Source: Algoriphagus ornithinivorans
Lineage (GTDB): Bacteria > Bacteroidota > Bacteroidia > Cytophagales > Cyclobacteriaceae
Assembly: GCF_900115305.1 (NCBI RefSeq)
Contig: NZ_FOVW01000009.1
Location: 62,001-126,000 of the forward strand
Direction: 5' to 3'
DNA: 64,000 nt
Shown piece by piece: positions 62,186 to 64,000 of the stretch. The stretch's first letter is position 1. Every line of letters begins with the position of its first letter. The notes under the pieces were generated by a model that saw only the letters and a list, made by a program, of their open reading frames with translations, ran no database searches and was not told the origin of the DNA. Position numbers and translations under genes: made by a program.

Positions 62186-63993
62186 TCAAAAAGCTTAACC
62201 CCCAGAGTTAATTCCAATTGGATAGGCTGTTGGATTTTTTCCTCTATTTCTTCTTTGATCTCTTTAAAATCCTGATTGTTCAATTCATGGTCAGATAGAA
62301 TAGTCACAGAAAGGCGTAAAGGGCTAAGGCCTATTACCTTTACATCTCTTAATAAACCATGAGGTATTTCTTTTCCACTCAATTGTTGAATCAGTTGATT
62401 TTCCCGAACCATTTCTCTAAAGCTCAAGACTAATGGTGCCGTCACCAAAATTAAAATCCCCACACTGATCAAAATTCCTTTCTTAGCTAGGCGGAATGGA
62501 CTAAATCCAAGAAGCATAAATGTCAATGCTGCAGCCATTACTATCCCGGCTAAGTTCGTTCCGAGTAACAGGGATGCTCCCCAGAACACATTCCAGTTTC
62601 CCCATCCCAATCCTATTCCAGCCACGGCTAAAGGTGGAACTAATGCAACGGAAATTGCAACTCCTGCCAATGTTTTGGCTATTTCTTCTTTGGAGTGAGC
62701 ATATGCTCCTGCTATCCCTGAAGCCACAGCAATCCCCAAGTCCAATAAATTAGGCCTAATTCGGGCTAATATCTCAGAATTCATGGTTTTGAGCGGAGTA
62801 AGCCAAGTGATAAATACAGCAAAAATGATCCCCAAAACCACTCCCCAAAATATGGTGATCAGGCTATTTTTGATGAGAATTTCATCTTGTCTCAAAGCGC
62901 CCATAGCCAAGGAAATAATGGGTCCCATCAAGGGTGCCAAGATCATAGCTCCGATTACCACCGGACCTGAATTTCCGAAAAGTCCAAAAGTTGCGATCAT
63001 GGTGGACAAGGCCATGAGAACCAGATAAGTGGAGGAGGTTTGAGAATTTTGTTTTAATAAAGTGAATAGCTCCTTGAACTCTTCAGAAGTTGCGTGCCTC
63101 ACCCAAGGAAGGTATCCTTTGGTGAGCTCCATCCTCAATTTTCCCATTGGTAAAGAAGAGACATTGAGCTCTTTCTTCTTATCCTCCTTTTCTTTAGTGG
63201 AATCGAAATCCGAGAATATTCTTGCTTTATTTTCGGAAATTCCCAATTCCAGTTTTCCGGATTTATTCTCTTGACCATCCGAAGCGAAAGTAAATTCCTC
63301 CTCACTTTCTATAGTCATCTTCTCAGTGGATATATAGCTCAAAAAGTCTGGGATTGCACTTCCTTTAATTGGGAAAAAGAGGTTTTGAAGACCAAAACGA
63401 ATGATTGAAAAAAGGCTTTTGGGGGCCAAAATAATTACATGCATCAAGCCTTCATTCAATCCTGAATCTTTGATGACTCGTTTGAAAATCAGGTTGCTCT
63501 CACAATGCGAAACTGCCAAGATGCCCATGGCAGCAATCTCAATGGTTTTTTCTTCTTCTTTTCCGTAGGTGATTTTATAACTTTTCAATTTTACTCTTCT
63601 GAAAAGTTTTAGAAACCTTCGAAATCGTTCTTTTAGGTTTTGAAAAAAGTTATTTTCAAAAGAATCATACAAGATGCTAAGGGATTCTCCGATGACCAGG
63701 GAATTCATACACAACTCCCCATTGATTTCAAGTAAATCAAATACCTCTACTTCCTCTGCCTCAAGAAAGTGATTAAATGCTTTTTCTTTGGAAGATGCTA
63801 CTCCCAAAGTTTTGGCGATTAGGATGAGTTCAGGGTGGGGGAGAAAAGCAATGGATGGACTATTTTCGTTTGCCTCTTCAATAATCTTTTTGCTTTGCTC
63901 ATCACTGACCCAAAACAAAATGTTATCCTTTGAAGAATAGTCTTGAAGATTAAATTGATCAAATGGAAGATTGGATTGAGGTTGAACTTCCAA
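62182..63993 (-). CDS. DUF389 (TIGR00341) membrane protein fused to a degenerate diacylglycerol-kinase-like domain, 5' end not in window
   Basis: The frame continues past base 64000, and the only start (TTG 63993) is doubtful, so the N-terminus is probably missing. Residues about 20-275 follow the order of a YegS/DAGK lipid kinase: FLPHPELILIAKTLGV where PLGTxNDFARxLG is usual, then VEVFDLLEINGELCMNS, GLMHVIILAPKSLF and MTIESEEEFTFASDGQ. The nucleotide-binding GGDGT motif is replaced (near ILFWVSDEQS), so kinase activity is unlikely. Residues about 315-540 are the eight-helix DUF389 membrane domain (GPVVIGAMILAPLMGPI, LAGVAISVALVPPLAVAG). Confidence 0.82.
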   Translation of the reverse strand: MEVQPQSNLPFDQFNLQDYSSKDNILFWVSDEQSKKIIEEANENSPSIAFLPHPELILIAKTLGVASSKEKAFNHFLEAEEVEVFDLLEINGELCMNSLVIGESLSILYDSFENNFFQNLKERFRRFLKLFRRVKLKSYKITYGKEEEKTIEIAAMGILAVSHCESNLIFKRVIKDSGLNEGLMHVIILAPKSLFSIIRFGLQNLFFPIKGSAIPDFLSYISTEKMTIESEEEFTFASDGQENKSGKLELGISENKARIFSDFDSTKEKEDKKKELNVSSLPMGKLRMELTKGYLPWVRHATSEEFKELFTLLKQNSQTSSTYLVLMALSTMIATFGLFGNSGPVVIGAMILAPLMGPIISLAMGALRQDEILIKNSLITIFWGVVLGIIFAVFITWLTPLKTMNSEILARIRPNLLDLGIAVASGIAGAYAHSKEEIAKTLAGVAISVALVPPLAVAGIGLGWGNWNVFWGASLLLGTNLAGIVMAAALTFMLLGFSPFRLAKKGILISVGILILVTAPLVLSFREMVRENQLIQQLSGKEIPHGLLRDVKVIGLSPLRLSVTILSDHELNNQDFKEIKEEIEEKIQQPIQLELTLGVKLFD

Positions 63994-64000
63994 TTTCTCA

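Noticed and set aside
1..64000. CRISPR array, IS element, prophage or integrase
   Set aside because: No regular direct repeats with spacers, no transposase or integrase ORF and no terminal inverted repeats were found.

Overview
The window is a chromosomal segment of a Bacteroidota bacterium, most likely an aerobic, marine-type member of the Cytophagales (Cyclobacteriaceae/Algoriphagus-like). The evidence is: Bacteroidota promoter boxes (TTTG, about 18-20 bases, then TAnnTTTG) ahead of several genes; few strong Shine-Dalgarno sites; an alternative complex III (act) plus aa3 oxidase operon; GLPGLI, DUF6728-like and TonB-receptor families; a long-form IspG; and many SPII lipoproteins. I see no insertion sequence, CRISPR array, prophage or rRNA. 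The genus is an inference.

Layout. 1-3.8 kb: end of a membrane protein, a CBS-domain cystathionine beta-synthase, a membrane protein and a PlsC acyltransferase. 4.0-6.3 kb: rpsA with a structured leader, and tRNA-Cys. 6.6-23.1 kb: one respiratory super-operon, actABCDEF (quinol oxidation), then oxidase subunits II and I, heme A and heme O synthases, two subunit III proteins and subunit IV, then SCO, a DUF420 protein and a secreted CxxC mini-protein. 23.2-36 kb: a large orphan NtrY-like kinase, a large outer-membrane protein, an SDR, ispG, small proteins, a NIPSNAP protein and an ABC-F ATPase. 36.2-40 kb: a distinct AT-rich cassette (secreted four-Cys mini-protein, GLPGLI protein, TonB-receptor-like outer-membrane protein), the best candidate for an undescribed system here. 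40.2-46 kb: sucD and a two-gene phosphorelay (propeller kinase, receiver-kinase). 45.9-48.3 kb: a LolD/FtsX-type ABC transporter with a histidine-rich loop and a DUF3299-like partner. 48.3-52.7 kb: a class IV aminotransferase, a second small cytochrome c/SCO/HemJ group, and meaB. 52.7-59.2 kb: a vitamin B12 uptake locus (btuG-like and btuB behind a cobalamin riboswitch, divergent btuFCD). 59.3-61.2 kb: marR, ferredoxin reductase and ferredoxin. 61.3-64 kb: small secreted proteins and a DUF389 protein fused to a degenerate lipid-kinase-like domain, cut by the window edge.

How the genes work together. The act/cox operon encodes nearly a whole quinol-to-oxygen chain with heme A synthesis and copper-delivery factors; the 49.7-51.3 kb cluster adds a second SCO, a cytochrome c and heme biosynthesis (HemJ). 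B12 uptake sits next to MeaB, the chaperone of the B12-dependent methylmalonyl-CoA mutase. A 12-base site repeated in inverted orientation on both sides of marR suggests that MarR controls itself and the ferredoxin/reductase pair.
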